From assembly GCA_016748015.1 (NCBI GenBank), contig JAAOMT010000088.1:1-64000 (forward strand): 64,000 nucleotides of DNA. Direction: 5' to 3'. The notes under the pieces are model-generated. The model did not search any database and had not been told where the DNA came from. It saw only the letters and a program-made list of their open reading frames with translations. Source of the DNA: Geosiphon pyriformis. Lineage: Eukaryota; Glomeromycota; Glomeromycetes; Archaeosporales; Geosiphonaceae. Made by a program: the position numbers and the translations under genes. Each line of letters begins with the position of its first letter. The stretch's first letter is position 1. This document shows, piece after piece, positions 20,111-29,947 of this stretch.

Positions 20111-21073
20111 TATTATCAGTAGAATTTTAGCTATTAATTAACATGAAATTACCCTTATAAGTCCTATAATTAATTAGTATATTAATATCATTTCAAATTA
20201 TCATTTATTATTTAATCAATTATTACATATCACGATTCAATTAAAATAATCTAATTAGTATAACAGAAAGTAGAATGATCAAATTACACAATACTCTGAA
20301 CTTTGTAATATTCTAAAATTTGTCGAAATTTACAGAAATTTGCTGAAATTATGAATAGTTTACCTAAATTAATCAATAGTTCGGCAAAATAACTTGTAGT
20401 TTATTAAAATGTATCTTTAGTTCACCAAAGAAAAAAAGTGCAAGTTCATAGACTAGTACTACAACAAGTTGTATAAAAAAAGAGCTTTTTTTTTCAAGAA
20501 AATGTATCTTACTTTATATTTATCACTTAGAACCATTCCTACACACACAAAAAGAAATAAATATCAAATAAATTGAAAAACCAAATTTTTTAATTATTGC
20601 ACTTGGAAAATTCCCAAAAACCCAACTAACGTTTTGAAATTGATTAGCTACCAATTTCAGTAAACTGTTAGTGACTCCAGGCCTGAATAGAAAACGTTCC
20701 CTTGATAAAATCCTATTTCTTTTACATTTTTTTTATTTTTCTTTTCTTTTCTTATTACAATCATTAGGGTAGCCTATAGACGAGATTTCTGTAGAAGAGT
20801 GGACTTTCACAGCAAAGTAACTACACATTTTTTTAGTGAGCTTCCAGACGAGCAATTCCTGGGAAAGGGTTGACATTTACTACAACATAACTACATAAAG
20901 TAACTGACAAGGAATTGGCCATTCCACTTATAAGCCCAGCAAGTTCAAATTATAGAAGATAATTTGAAGATAAATTCAGTTATTGGAGGTTCAACTACTT
21001 CTAAAAAACGTGAATTTGCAACCAACAAACATTTACAATATTCAAGAAAAGAAACCAAAAACCTCTGGTAACA
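20111..21073 (+). repeat. Gyp-C 5' LTR
   Basis: 963 bp, TATTATCAGTAG ... GGTAACA (first bases decayed from TGTTACC). Same length as the 3' LTR with no net indel. In the first 400 bp I count by eye about 20 transitions and one transversion against the 3' copy. Confidence 0.93.
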
Positions 21074-21075
21074 TT

Positions 21076-21091
21076 TGGTGCTCTCCCACAG
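21076..21091 (+). promoter_or_regulatory. Gyp-C primer-binding site
   Basis: TGGTGCTCTCCCACAG, two bases after the LTR. It shares TGGTGCTC with the Nona-1/Gyp-B site and then diverges, so a different primer tRNA, or decay, is likely. Confidence 0.65.
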
Positions 21092-21118
21092 AAATAACAC
21101 AGCAACAACAAATTCAAA

Positions 21119-21457
21119 GTGGTGATCACACCAGACACAGCAACTCTAGAGTATTACCAGTTAATTTACACCCACTGCAAGCAAAGATTTAACATTCCAG
21201 ACGGAATTGAAGTTGTCAAAAAATCAGTATACCAATACATTGAAAACCATATCAACAATTATCTTTTTGGAAACTACAACATTTTAGAAGTTAAAAGCAA
21301 TCTCTACAATAATTTAGTGCACTATTCACAATTGGGAACAGAAGATCTGAACAGTAAAAACTTGCTACCTACTTTTAAGAACTTAATTTTAACATTATTG
21401 AGTATTGTAAAGAAAAATACCCAGTACAGTCTAAATACTTTTTTGACTTTGAATTAG
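21119..21457 (+). pseudogene. Gyp-C leader/gag N-terminal frame
   Basis: 112 residues, VITPDTATLEYYQLIYTHC, RFNIPDGIEVVKK and IENHINNYLFGNYN. The frame opens with GTG GTG; the homologous Nona-1 frame has ATG at this spot (5087), so the start codon is probably lost here. It ends at a TAG after the LNTFLTLN segment and continues in the same style into the next frame. It corresponds in position to the Gyp-A leader (711-991). No known domain. Confidence 0.55.
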
Positions 21458-21489
21458 AGACAGAAACAAGCAACAAAGGCAAACAAAGA

Positions 21490-22576
21490 TTGAAGCAATA
21501 CTCAAGAACCACTTCAAATACTCCAATGTTACAAAAGACAACTGCCAAACATTTGCAAACACCTGAACAAGAAACCAGTGTCAAATTACCACTTTCTATT
21601 ATGCCATTTCTAATTTCACTTGTTCAACCACAAACACCAAGTTCACCACTTAACCATTTCTCCAGACCAGAAGATTTTCAGTCATCTAGAAATCCTACTC
21701 AACAACAGAAACCAATATCAACAAGTGCCAATATTATTGATTACTTACAGGAAAACAAAAGTAATCACTCAGAAAGCTTGGAAAGTGAAGAAACTAAATC
21801 AGAACCAGAAGAAATTACAGAAAATAAAGAAATGGCAACTGCTTACATTGCAAAAATCCCAGAATTCACTGGTAAAGACAATAATACCAGTTCTCAAGAA
21901 TGGCTTAACAAAGTTCAAAAAGCAGAAGATGTAAATGGTTGGATCGCAGCAAGAATGCTCAAAGCAATTTCCTACTTTTTCTAAGGAACAGCAAGAGAAT
22001 GATTTGAAAACTTAGAAGAACCATTTGAAAACTGACAAGCATTTAAAAATGTTTTTCTACAACAATTTACTGATAACAATACCTCTATCACTCTCAGAAA
22101 CTGCTTTCACAATATCAAATAAAAAACATCTGAAACTGTTATAACTTATCTTGGAAGATTTAACAAACTTTTGACAATTAGAAACCAATGACTACTATTC
22201 TGATGCTCAAATTCTGGATTAGTTTATAGCAGGGTTAAAAAACAAACTGATTAAGAAAGTCCATCCACATGCTCCAGCAGACTTAGCAACTGCTATTAGA
22301 CATGCAAAGAGCTATGAAATGGCAATAGAAGAAGCAAATTACACCAAGCTTGTAAATCTTGCAATTGGAAAAACCAGCTCAGCAGCTGAAGAAAAGATAA
22401 ACCAACTCACAAAAAAAGTTGAAAGCTACTTCACAAACCAACAATAACAGCAACAACAACCACAAAAATATCAACTCCCACAATGATGCAACCAAAACAA
22501 TTTTGGATCACCATCCAACAACCAACCTCAAAATTGTCATTATTGTGGAATTCCAGGACACTGGAAACGAGATTGT
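21490..22576 (+). pseudogene. gag: Gyp-C gag capsid and nucleocapsid
   Basis: An open stretch to 21984 holds a Ser/Glu-rich region then MATAYIAKIPEFTGKDNN and SSQEWLNKVQKAEDVNGW, the start of the capsid domain, parallel to MAYTPIAKIEKFTSKEDD in Gyp-A. Beyond it TGA codons at former Trp positions (ARE-stop-FENLEEPFEN-stop) and TAA at former Gln positions break the frame. The zinc knuckle CHYCGIPGHWKRDC is at 22535-22576. A Gln/Asn/Pro-rich tail follows. Confidence 0.82.
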
Positions 22577-22804
22577 AAAAAATTACAAAGAGACCAACAA
22601 AACAGGAGTAATCAACATTACTCTTTACCACAACAATCCTATTACCAATCTCTACCACCAACCTATTATTCATCAAGACCACAAAATCAAAACAGTTACT
22701 ATCCACCAGCTCCACAACCAATGCAGCAACAATATTAGCAACCTTTACCAATTCAGCCATATCAGACACCACCCACTCAACAATATCAAGTACCAGCAAG
22801 AAGA

Positions 22805-23407
22805 TTGGTTCAACATAACCAATTCACACCCCAAAATCAACTGCAGAATAACCACAACAGAATCAATCCAAATAACCAGTTGGTTCCCCGAAATTCTGGT
22901 CAGCAAAGACCCAATCAATATTACACTCAACCCAATTATCTTACAATACCAGAGGAATCGAATTTTCAACAAACTGCATTTTCTGAAGGTGAAGTTGCAG
23001 CGCCAAGATTAAATCCTTCCAACCACACCATTCTATCAGCTCAAATTACCCAAAATGCCAATCTGTCAGATATATTTTCATTTGAATTTGAAGCAAATGA
23101 ATCACCATTTCTGCTTAGTAATACAGCAGTCAATGAACAAAAAGCAATTACTGCTATGTACACAGAAGCTACAGTGGAAGGAAAACCCATTTACTTAATC
23201 TTAGATAGTGGATTGACTGGAAGTATCATTACTTACCAGCTGATGCAACAACTCAAACAAAACGTAGACAGACCAGCTCAAACAGTTATTGTCACAGCTG
23301 ATGGTATAAAGAAGACTTTAATAAGAGAAATTAATGATTTCTCCTTTTCAATTGATGGAATTACCATTTCAGTTAAAGTTCTTGTTATGGATACACCCCA
23401 ATACTAA
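22805..23407 (+). pseudogene. pro: Gyp-C aspartic protease
   Basis: 200 residues: a Gln/Asn/Pro-rich linker, then IYLILDSGLTGSIITYQLM with an intact D-S-G active site, IREINDFSFSIDGITISVKV and VLVMDTPQY. The TAA at 23405-23407 replaces a Gln codon (the next codons are ALVGNDWLLKAN, the conserved distal protease motif), so the domain really extends to about 23460. Confidence 0.82.
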
Positions 23408-23578
23408 GCTCTAGTTGGAAATGATTGGCTTCTCAAGGCCAATACAAACCTGAACTGGGAAACTCAAAAACTTAAAATCTCATACCAAGGACAATATACC
23501 ATAGTACCTGCAACCTATGGTACTTTTAACAAATGATCAGAAAAAGCCCCAGTATTTGAATTTGAAGAGAAGAAAAAA

Positions 23579-25342
23579 ATGCCACTTACTGAAACCTACA
23601 TGGCTCTTGAATTAACATTCAATTGGACTGAAGAAACAGAACAGGAGATTTTTGAAGAATTAAGAAGATGGAAGAAAGTTAGATATTTTACACCAGAACC
23701 ACGAAAAGAATCATCATACATTTCACTAAAATGCAAAGATTGCAAAAAGAAGCTTTTATTTATAAGAGTCTGTATTTCTCCAGAAGAGAAATATGAAACT
23801 CGTATCTGTTACTTTTGCAAAGCATGTCATAGAGAACGATTTGGATTTCCAAAAAGAAGTGGAAAATGGGACAACACACCTTGTCTTATATGTGGAAAAA
23901 TCCTATCAGAAGAATGCAATTGGATTAATGTAGCAATAAGAGGAGAAGTATGTAATCAAACCTGTCAATATGCTCTATCAATTTCGGAAAAAGTCAAAAG
24001 AGGAACACCATTTGATGTAGCATACAACAGTGCTCTCAATAAACTTTACCACTACCCTTATGATACTGAAATCATTTTTGACTTAGCAATAACATTAATC
24101 AATGAAGCCACCCAAGAAAATGTCCGCCAAATGAAAGAAGCTGAATATATTAAGTATATTATAGAATTAGCTGGATTTAATTATGAAGATAAAGTAAAAA
24201 CCTACCACCAAATTGCAAACCACACATATCTGACCAAAGAAGCTCAAATTCAACGATTAGAGCAAATGAACATTCAATTGTGTGAAGAATGTGTTATGCT
24301 TTGTGATGACCAATGGTGTTTAGAATGTTATGCTTTTAGCATTTTTCTGCCAGATGAGAATGATGAAAATGAAATTGAATTTGGAGTATCTGAACTAGTA
24401 GAAGAACTACCAACCACCCTCATCTATCTTTTTGAAAAGCAACCACCTCTACAACTTAAATATTTTGACAACCATGGCCAAGGAATTAGACCAGAAAAAG
24501 CACACGAAATTGATGCTGGATATAATCTAAGATACCCAGGAAAAGATATTTTGGTTCTCCAACCAAAGTCCTTGACAAAAATCAATCTCAAAATTGTTCT
24601 TGAAATTCTACCAGGAGCAATGGTTCAAATTGTCTTCAGATCATTATTGTCAAGCAAAGGAATCAATATTAGAGGAGGAGTTATAGATGCAGGATACACT
24701 GGAGACATTACCATCATGTTACAGAATGAGACAGACAAACCATTCAAAATTGAACATGCTGAAAAAATTGCTCAAGCAATTTACTTACTCTTAATCAACA
24801 TTTCGGGTTTACAATCAGTAAACAACAGAGAACAATTGGGAAAAAATAAAAGAGAAACTCAAGGTTTTGGTTCAACTGGACGATTTACAGTTCCAGTAAA
24901 CATAGCTCTTAATACACAAAATGAATCTCACCAGATTCTTCAACTTCCCCAGCCAATTACCATTTCACCTTTTAGAGAACATCACGAAATTTACACTTGC
25001 TCAAAACTCACTACTACACAACAAATCTTTGAATCCAATAAACAAATCTGTTTAAAGCATGAAATCTCAATTCCCAACGTTTATATTTCCAAAGGAATGA
25101 AAAAATTTCAAGTTACATTCTACAATCCCAATAATTACCCTATTGTCTTATTAAACAAACTAGAGATTGGAATCATACACAGCAATATTTTTCAAGATGA
25201 AAACTCTCAAATTGTCTCTAATTTCATCAAAATTGTAAGACACACTCTACTCTCAAATCCAAATATCATTCCCACTACTGAAAACTACCACTTTTTAGAA
25301 GAAAAACTCTCTTGGATCAACATAGGTCTCTTAGAACTTTAA
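23579..25342 (+). CDS. Gyp-C Cys-rich domain fused to dUTPase (open 587-residue frame)
   Basis: The longest open frame of the window. Residues 52-129 hold Cys at 52, 55, 65, 77, 80, 83, 102, 105, 113, 125 and 129 in CxxC-type spacing, and a second cluster at 235-250 (CEECVMLCDDQWCLEC); zinc binding is inferred. Residues 305-436 are a dUTPase with all five motifs: AHEIDAGYNLRYP, FRSLLSSKG, GGVIDAGYTGD (D370, Y373), EKIAQAIYL and GFGSTG. The rest (437-587) is a strand-rich spacer to RT. As part of gag-pol it would hydrolyse dUTP during cDNA synthesis. The ATG may not be a real start, since the upstream polyprotein frame joins it. Position between protease and RT is the same in Gyp-A. Confidence 0.85.
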   Translation: MPLTETYMALELTFNWTEETEQEIFEELRRWKKVRYFTPEPRKESSYISLKCKDCKKKLLFIRVCISPEEKYETRICYFCKACHRERFGFPKRSGKWDNTPCLICGKILSEECNWINVAIRGEVCNQTCQYALSISEKVKRGTPFDVAYNSALNKLYHYPYDTEIIFDLAITLINEATQENVRQMKEAEYIKYIIELAGFNYEDKVKTYHQIANHTYLTKEAQIQRLEQMNIQLCEECVMLCDDQWCLECYAFSIFLPDENDENEIEFGVSELVEELPTTLIYLFEKQPPLQLKYFDNHGQGIRPEKAHEIDAGYNLRYPGKDILVLQPKSLTKINLKIVLEILPGAMVQIVFRSLLSSKGINIRGGVIDAGYTGDITIMLQNETDKPFKIEHAEKIAQAIYLLLINISGLQSVNNREQLGKNKRETQGFGSTGRFTVPVNIALNTQNESHQILQLPQPITISPFREHHEIYTCSKLTTTQQIFESNKQICLKHEISIPNVYISKGMKKFQVTFYNPNNYPIVLLNKLEIGIIHSNIFQDENSQIVSNFIKIVRHTLLSNPNIIPTTENYHFLEEKLSWINIGLLEL

Positions 25343-25354
25343 CAACAAAGACAA

Positions 25355-26280
25355 TTGAAACAATTGATAGCTGAATTTGCAGATATATTTGCAAAAGACA
25401 ACAATGACTTGGGAAAAACGGACATTGTTCAACATCAGATCCATACAAGAGATGCTCCACCAAAACGTCAACAAGCTTATCAAGTGCCACCTGCCAGCCA
25501 CCAATTCATCAGAGAAGAGGTCCAAAAAATGCTCAATAATGGATTGATTCAACCATCAAAAAGTTCTTGGGCCTCACCAGTAGTTTTAGTTAAAAAGAAA
25601 AACGGAAAAATCAGATTCTGTGTTAATTATAGACAACTGAATAGTGTTATAATTGGAGATGCCACCCTCTTCCAAGAATTGATGACATGCTAGATGCTCT
25701 AGGAAAAGCCAAGTTCTTCTCAACTTTAGACTTGGAAAGTGGATACTGGCAAGTCAAAATGGACCCAAAGACTGACCCAAGACAGCATTTACCACCCAGA
25801 GAGGAAACTATGAATTTAATGTTATGTCTTTTGAACTCTGCAATGCACCAATAGCATTTCAGCGACTCATGGATGTTGTATATAAAGGACTCTTGTGGCA
25901 ATTAGTAGTTGTCTATCTTGATGACACTGATGTATACTCATCAAGCTTTGAGACTTATCTTATTTACCTGTGAGAAGTTTTTCAATGATTATGGAAAGCA
26001 AAATTAAAGTTAAACATTGAGAAATGTCATTTTGAAAAAACAAGCTTGATCTTTCTTGAACACATAGTTAGTAAAAATGGAGTCAAACCAAATTCAGGAA
26101 CAATCAGTGCTGTCAAAAACTTTCAAACCCCCAGAAATACTACAGAACTAAGAGGATTTGTAAAATTAGCCTCTTACTATCAAAAATTCATAAAAGAATT
26201 CTCAGAAATTGCCAAACTATTCAATTATCTTATTAACAAAAACATACCATACAAATGGACTGAAGAACAACAAAATTGAC
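25355..26280 (+). pseudogene. pol: Gyp-C reverse transcriptase, two frameshifts
   Basis: Starts KQLIAEFADIFAKDNNDLGKTD, then LIQPSKSSWASPVVLVKKKNGK and CVNYRQLNS. Near 25660 the frame shifts (GDATLFQ where YPLPRIDD continues in another frame), and near 25775 it shifts again before [13 protein letters not shown]. The active site YLDDTDVYS (about 25917-25943) is intact. FLEHIVSKNGVKPN and LRGFVKLASYYQKFIK form the distal part. The frameshifts are small indels, unlike the transition damage elsewhere. Confidence 0.85.
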
Positions 26281-26700
26281 AACAGCCCCAGTTCTTGCTT
26301 ACCCAGACTTCAACAAATGATTCCAATTAGCCATTGATGCTTTACACATAGCATTTGGTGTCATCTTATCACAATTGGATGAAAATGACCAGGAACAAGT
26401 TATTGCCTATGCCAGCAGAACTCTTAAGCCAACAGAACTCAAATATGGCTCAACTGAATTGGAAGCTGCTGCAGTCATCTGGGCTCTCAAACACTTTCAA
26501 CAATATCTGAAAAATGGAAAAAAATTTGACATAATAACTAACAATATTGGCCTCAAATAGCTTAATAAAAAGAAAACTGAACAAAGTGCCAAACAGTCTC
26601 AATGGAATGACTTCTTAACAGACTACAGATATATTGTACATCACAAACCAGGAAAACTACACACCAATGTTGATAGCCTCTTAAGAATGAGACAATATTA
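26281..26700 (+). pseudogene. Gyp-C RNase H
   Basis: LAIDALHIAFGVILSQL (first Asp; Thr/Ser-Asp context altered), VIAYASRTLKPTELKYGSTE and LEAAAVIWALKHF (Glu), FDIITNNIGLK where DH/DN is usual (Asp to Asn). It continues with YIVHHKPGKLHTNVDSL, the block into which Gyp-B inserted in the Gyp-A copy. Confidence 0.75.
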
Positions 26701-26753
26701 ATACCAACATCAACACCAACAAAACACCAACAAATTTAACAGCAGAACAAACA

Positions 26754-28140
26754 ATGAGATCAACAACAATAGATCCAGAAAACTACAACAACATTAAAAA
26801 CTATTTGAAGACTCTCACCATGCCAGAAAATTGGTCTCCAAGTAAAAAACATCAATTACAACACCAATCCAAACAATATTTTATACACCATAACAAAATA
26901 TATTACAAAAATCATAAAAACCCAAACCAACCACTCAGATTAGTACAGGAAAATGAAAAAGAAACAATTCTATACAACATGTACACAAATTTTTCTTCAG
27001 CACACTTGGGAAGAGATGGAACAATTTAAAGAACTTTTGAACATTATTTTTGGCCTCACATGCAAAAAGACATTCGATAATATGTAGAATCTTATGATAG
27101 TTGTCAAAGAAAAGGAGAAACTTGTCCCACAGAACCTTTAAATCCAATCAAAGTTGGACAACCTTTTGACAGAGTTGGAATTGATTTAGTCGGATCATTA
27201 CTTATTACAATCCAAGGAAACCATTATATTGCAGTTGCAGTGGATTATCTTACTAAATGGCCTGAAGCTAGAACCATCCAAAGAACAGATGCAAAATCAG
27301 TAGCAAATTTCATCTATGAAGACATTATCTGTAGACATAGATGCCCAATTGAACTCTTATCTAATCAAGGAACACATTTTGTAAACAACTTGATACAAGA
27401 AATTTGTGAATGGTTTAATGTCAAAAGACTTCTATCATCACCTTATCATCCTCAAACAAATGGACTTGTAGAACATTTCAACAGAACATTGTGTGAATCT
27501 CTAGCCAAAGTCTCAACAGACTTTGAGCAGGAATGGGATATTTTTATTCCATTAGTGTTACTAGTATACAGAACACTAAAACAAAATACTACAAAACACA
27601 TACCATTTGATCTTACTTATGGAAGGACAGCAACATTACCAATTAATTTTACAGTAGAAACATACCCAGTGCAACCAATCAATGAAGAAAACTTTCAAGA
27701 AACACTCCAAAGAAGAGCCTACACTCTTTTTAGTACATTAGAAGGAAAAAAAAAATAGCAGCAACTCATATTGAACATTCCTAAGCTCAACAAAAAGAAA
27801 GACATGACAATAAACTACCACCTATTACCAATGAATTTAAAGTTGGAAATAAAGTTCTTTTACACAGAACTAAGGCTGAAAAACAATGAAGTGGAAAATT
27901 TGAAAACAAATGGGATGGATTATTTTATATTCACAAAATTCTAGACAATGAATCATACAAGTCAAGACTTGATGACAAAATACTAGCAAAAGTTGCACAT
28001 GGAAACAGATTGAAACACTATCATTCCAGAAACAATCCTGAACCATTAATTCCACAAATTGGTACACATTCCCCTTTAATTAATTCTGAAGATATTCCCC
28101 GAAATTTAGAACCAATAATTATAATAGAACAACAACCAAA
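26754..28140 (+). pseudogene. int: Gyp-C integrase with GPY/F-like C-terminus
   Basis: Finger region: NMYTNFSSAHLGRDGTI and YVESYDSCQRKG; the first His (H to Y) and first Cys (C to Y) of HHCC are lost by C-to-T and G-to-A. Core: VGIDLVGSL (Asp), LLSNQGTHF (second Asp changed to Asn), NGLVEHFNRTL (Glu). The open stretch 27240-27758 holds most of the core and YGRTATLPINF. After a TAG at 27756 the tail (KVGNKVLLHRTKAEKQ, GKFENKWDGLFYIHKIL) is the GPY/F-like module. Confidence 0.88.
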
Positions 28141-28296
28141 CTTGAACACTTAAATTTTACAATAATTCTCTAATAAACACAAAGACAAAAATAGTAAATA
28201 AATTACAAAAACACCTAAACCCAAAAACAAATAAAAACTCCATATTCCAAAAATAATTTTCTTTATTCTTTCTTTTCATAGTTAGTCAATTTTATC

Positions 28297-28984
28297 ATGA
28301 TTATTTCCCAAAATATTCAACAAATATTCCAAAAGTTAATGTTAGCATTGAAAACACTTCCTGACTTATCCATAACAATTAATGGAAGTCAAATTAATTA
28401 CATTCAGAAAGAAATCACAGTCCCAGTAGCAAATCATTCACAGAATTATCACCCCTATAGAAAAAAAACAAGAAGTTATTCTGAAAATAGGTTACTAAGA
28501 CTTTTGAAGCAAGCACTAGAAGAAAATCTTTTAATTGCCCCTATTGACATTCCACCAAATGCTACAATGCAACAAAAACTTCTACTATTTCTCAATGAAC
28601 AGAACAATGAACACATCTCTATTTATAAATACTTTCACATTGGAAAGACACTTTATGAACGAAAAATGGAACTTAAAGCAACAAATCTCACTTCTGAAGC
28701 TATACAAAAACAAATCTACAATGAATTCAAAACAGCAGCTGGACCAACAAACACTTGCTACAAACTTAGAGCAGCTTTTAGACTCTATAATTTGTTTAAT
28801 ATTTGTGAAAATGTTCTTTAAAATCCAATACTGCAACCAATAAAAGTCCAATACATTGGCAAACTCACAGAACTAAAATTTCAACAATTTTCAGACCAGA
28901 TTACTTCAATTATTTTGGATCACTATCTCAATATTACAGATAGTGCTTGGACTTCGATGGAGCTTAGTCTTGAGGAGAAGATTA
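28297..28984 (+). pseudogene. Gyp-C 3' accessory ORF, function unknown
   Basis: ATG at 28297 opens 174 residues to a TAA at 28819-28821; the same frame then stays open (IKVQYIGKLTELKFQQFSD, SIILDHYLNITDSAW) to the polypurine tract and into the LTR. Predicted largely helical from composition, with Leu-rich stretches near the N-terminus (IQQIFQKLMLALKTL) and a basic patch (YRKKTRSYSENRLLRLLKQAL). No signal peptide, transmembrane segment or known motif. Homologues occupy the same place in Gyp-A (about 19600-19900) and form the main frame of Nona-1. The internal TAA may be real or damage. Confidence 0.65.
28971..28984 (+). promoter_or_regulatory. Gyp-C polypurine tract
   Basis: TGAGGAGAAGATTA immediately before TGTTACC of the 3' LTR. 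Confidence 0.65.
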
Positions 28985-29947
28985 TGTTACCAGTAGAATT
29001 TTAGCTATTAATTAGCATAAAATTATCCTTATAAGTCCTATAATTAATTAGTATATTAATATTATTTCAAATTATCATTTATTATTTAATCAATTATCAC
29101 ATATCACGATTCAATTAAAATAATCTAATTAGTATAACAGAAAGTAGGATGATCAAATTACACAATACTTTGAACTTTGTAATATTCTAAAATTCGCCGA
29201 AATTTACAGAAATTTGCTGAGATTATGAATAGTTCACCTAAATTAATCAATAGTTCAGCAAAATAACTTGTAGTTTATCAAAATGTATCTTTAGTTCACC
29301 AAAGAAAAAAAGTGCAAGTTCATAGACTAGTACTATAACAAATTGTATAAATGAAGAGCTTTTCTCTTCAAAAAAATGTATCTTATTTTAAATTTATCAC
29401 TTAGAACCATTCCTATACACACAAAAAGAAATAAATATCAAATAAATTGAAAAACCAAATTCTTTAATTATTGCACTTGGAAAATCCCCAAAAACCCAAC
29501 TAACGTTTTAAAATTAATTAGCTATCAATTTCAGTAAACTGTTAATGACTCCAGGCCTGGATAGAAAACGTTCCCTTGATAAAATTCTATTTCTTTTACA
29601 TTTTTTTTATTTTTCTTTTCTTTTCTTATTACAATCATTAGGATAGCCTACAGACAAGATTTCTGTAAAAGAGTGGACTTTCACAGCAAAATAACTACGC
29701 ATTTTTTTAGTGAGCTTCCAAATGAACAATTCCTGGAAAAGAGTTGATGTTTACTACAACGTAACTACATAAAGTAACTAGCAAGGAATTGGCCATTCCA
29801 CTTATAAGCCCAGCAAGTTCAAATTATAAAAGATAATTTGAAGATAAATTCAGTTATTGGAGGTTCAACTACTTCTAAAAAACATGAATTTGCAACCAAC
29901 AGACATTTACAATATTCAAAAAAAGAGACCAAAAACCTCCAGTAACA
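28985..29947 (+). repeat. Gyp-C 3' LTR
   Basis: 963 bp, TGTTACCAGTAG ... CCAGTAACA, followed by the CCAG duplication. A reverse-oriented solo copy lies at 35548-36518. Confidence 0.93.

Larger units (their letters stand above)
20111..29947 (+). mobile_element. Gyp-C: full-length Ty3/gypsy retrotransposon with dUTPase and 3' accessory ORF
   Basis: 9.84 kb, LTRs of 963 bp each, 4-bp duplication CCAG, inserted in the Gyp-A 3' LTR, hence younger than Gyp-A. Order: leader, gag with CCHC knuckle, protease, Cys-rich domain plus dUTPase (587-residue open frame), RT, RNase H, integrase, GPY-like C-terminus, 3' accessory ORF, polypurine tract. It is structurally complete but carries stops in gag and at the end of protease, two frameshifts in RT, and lost finger and catalytic residues in integrase, so it is not autonomous as sequenced. 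Confidence 0.92.

Noticed and set aside
22431-22799. Minus-strand 122-residue frame
   Set aside because: Antisense shadow of the Gln/Asn/Pro-rich gag linker of Gyp-C.
28297-28821. Envelope-like gene after integrase
   Set aside because: No signal peptide, transmembrane helix, furin-like site or Cys pattern could be seen; kept as an accessory ORF of unknown function.
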